Positions 13,375 to 13,745 of a stretch of DNA of 13,745 bases are shown piece by piece; position 1 is the first letter of the stretch; each line of letters begins with the position of its first letter. Both the position numbers and the translations under genes were made by a program. The notes under the pieces are model-generated. The model did not search any database. It was not told the origin of the DNA and saw only the letters and a list, made by a program, of their open reading frames with translations. The stretch is from Candidatus Pelagibacter sp. TMED106. Its GTDB lineage: Bacteria; Pseudomonadota; Alphaproteobacteria; Pelagibacterales; Pelagibacteraceae. The stretch spans positions 1-13,745 of the forward strand of contig NHFH02000008.1 in the NCBI GenBank assembly GCA_002170275.2, written 5' to 3'.

Positions 13375-13745
13375 TTACGCCTCTAATTCAACATCCCAGT
13401 ATAAATAATCCATCCAACTTTTATGTAAAAAATTAGGTGGAAAATTTTTACCATTTTTATGAAGATCCTCTACAGTTGGTTGAAAAGGTTCTTGAGTAAG
13501 CATCATTCCTGAGTGCTTAAGTAATCTACCACCCTTTTTAACATTACATGCTGAACAAGCTGTAACAACATTATCCCAATTAGTTTCTCCACCTTTTGAT
13601 CTGGGTAACAAATGGTCAAAGGTTAATTCTTCTCCACTTCCACAATATTGACAAGAAAATTTATCTCTTAAAAAAACATTAAATCTTGTAAAATTTGGAT
13701 TAGATTGAGGTCTTATAAAATTTTTTAATGCTATAACACTTGGCA
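13375..13745 (-). CDS. HNH endonuclease, N-terminus beyond the window edge (partial)
   Basis: The frame stays open to the right edge, so a start at the internal ATG of 13611 would be wrong: it would cut off half the metal site. The visible 122 C-terminal residues read FNVFLRDKFSCQYCG (21-35), TFDHLLPRSKGG (41-52), NWDNVVTACSACN (55-67). C31/C34 and C63/C66 form the structural zinc knuckle, and D43-H44, N58 and N67 fit the HNH catalytic beta-beta-alpha-metal site. The ending LHKSWMDYLYWDVELEA is a well conserved tail of a stand-alone HNH protein found widely in Alphaproteobacteria, often chromosomal and not tied to phage or restriction genes. Its biological role is not established. It converges on coq7 with no gap. 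Confidence 0.9.
   Translation of the reverse strand, partial: PSVIALKNFIRPQSNPNFTRFNVFLRDKFSCQYCGSGEELTFDHLLPRSKGGETNWDNVVTACSACNVKKGGRLLKHSGMMLTQEPFQPTVEDLHKNGKNFPPNFLHKSWMDYLYWDVELEA

Noticed and set aside
13375..13611. HNH gene as a complete 78-residue protein
   Set aside because: Sense sequence with the first zinc cysteine pair and the catalytic Asp-His continues upstream to the window edge, so the internal Met is not the start.
1..13745. CRISPR array, insertion sequence or prophage
   Set aside because: No spaced direct repeats, transposase, integrase or phage structural genes were seen. The HNH gene is of a common chromosomal type.

Overview
This strongly AT-rich window reads as a piece of a streamlined marine alphaproteobacterial genome, most likely SAR11 (Pelagibacterales). 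The grounds are very short or absent gene spacing, several start/stop overlaps, abundant Lys/Asn/Ile codons, a TAXI-type TRAP transporter, and the alphaproteobacterial run of SUV3-like helicase, FdxA and CarD. Taxonomy is inferred from gene content and composition, not from a marker-gene comparison.

Layout. 1-621 (+): tRNA-Arg(ACG), then a likely 32-residue single-pass membrane microprotein, then a PaaI-type hotdog thioesterase. 629-5335 (-): a probable operon, in transcription order PLP aminotransferase, TAXI periplasmic binding protein, fused 4TM/12TM TRAP permease, with a strong hairpin terminator between binding protein and permease. 5336-5519 is a divergent promoter/leader region holding a small GC-richer island. 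5520-9575 (+): SUV3-like RNA helicase, TerB-like protein and 7Fe ferredoxin FdxA, linked by ATGA overlaps, then CarD, which has a Lys-rich upstream segment split by an apparent frame break in an 11-A run. 9576-9616 is a bidirectional terminator. It is shared with a convergent 26-residue Lys/Arg-only basic protein gene (9633-9713, -) that has a strong ribosome binding site, a 5' leader hairpin, a consensus -35 and a dyad next to it. 9914-11709 (-): tRNA-Leu(CAA), followed 7 nt later by a long-chain acyl-CoA synthetase. 11774-13374 (+): YqaA/DedA membrane protein, DsbB and Coq7, tightly packed. 13375-13745 (-): an HNH endonuclease running off the window edge.

How the parts fit. The left block looks like uptake of an organic acid or amino acid with a linked transaminase. 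The middle block is RNA and transcription housekeeping (helicase, CarD, basic nucleic-acid-binding peptide) plus a small redox protein. The right block concerns membrane and respiratory functions: fatty-acid activation, disulfide bond formation passing electrons to quinone, and ubiquinone synthesis. Most of the window is ordinary core genome. The best candidates for something under-described are the tiny Arg/Lys protein with its regulatory dyads, the broken or slippage-dependent Lys-rich CarD N-terminus beside it, and the microprotein and leader elements that normal gene callers miss.
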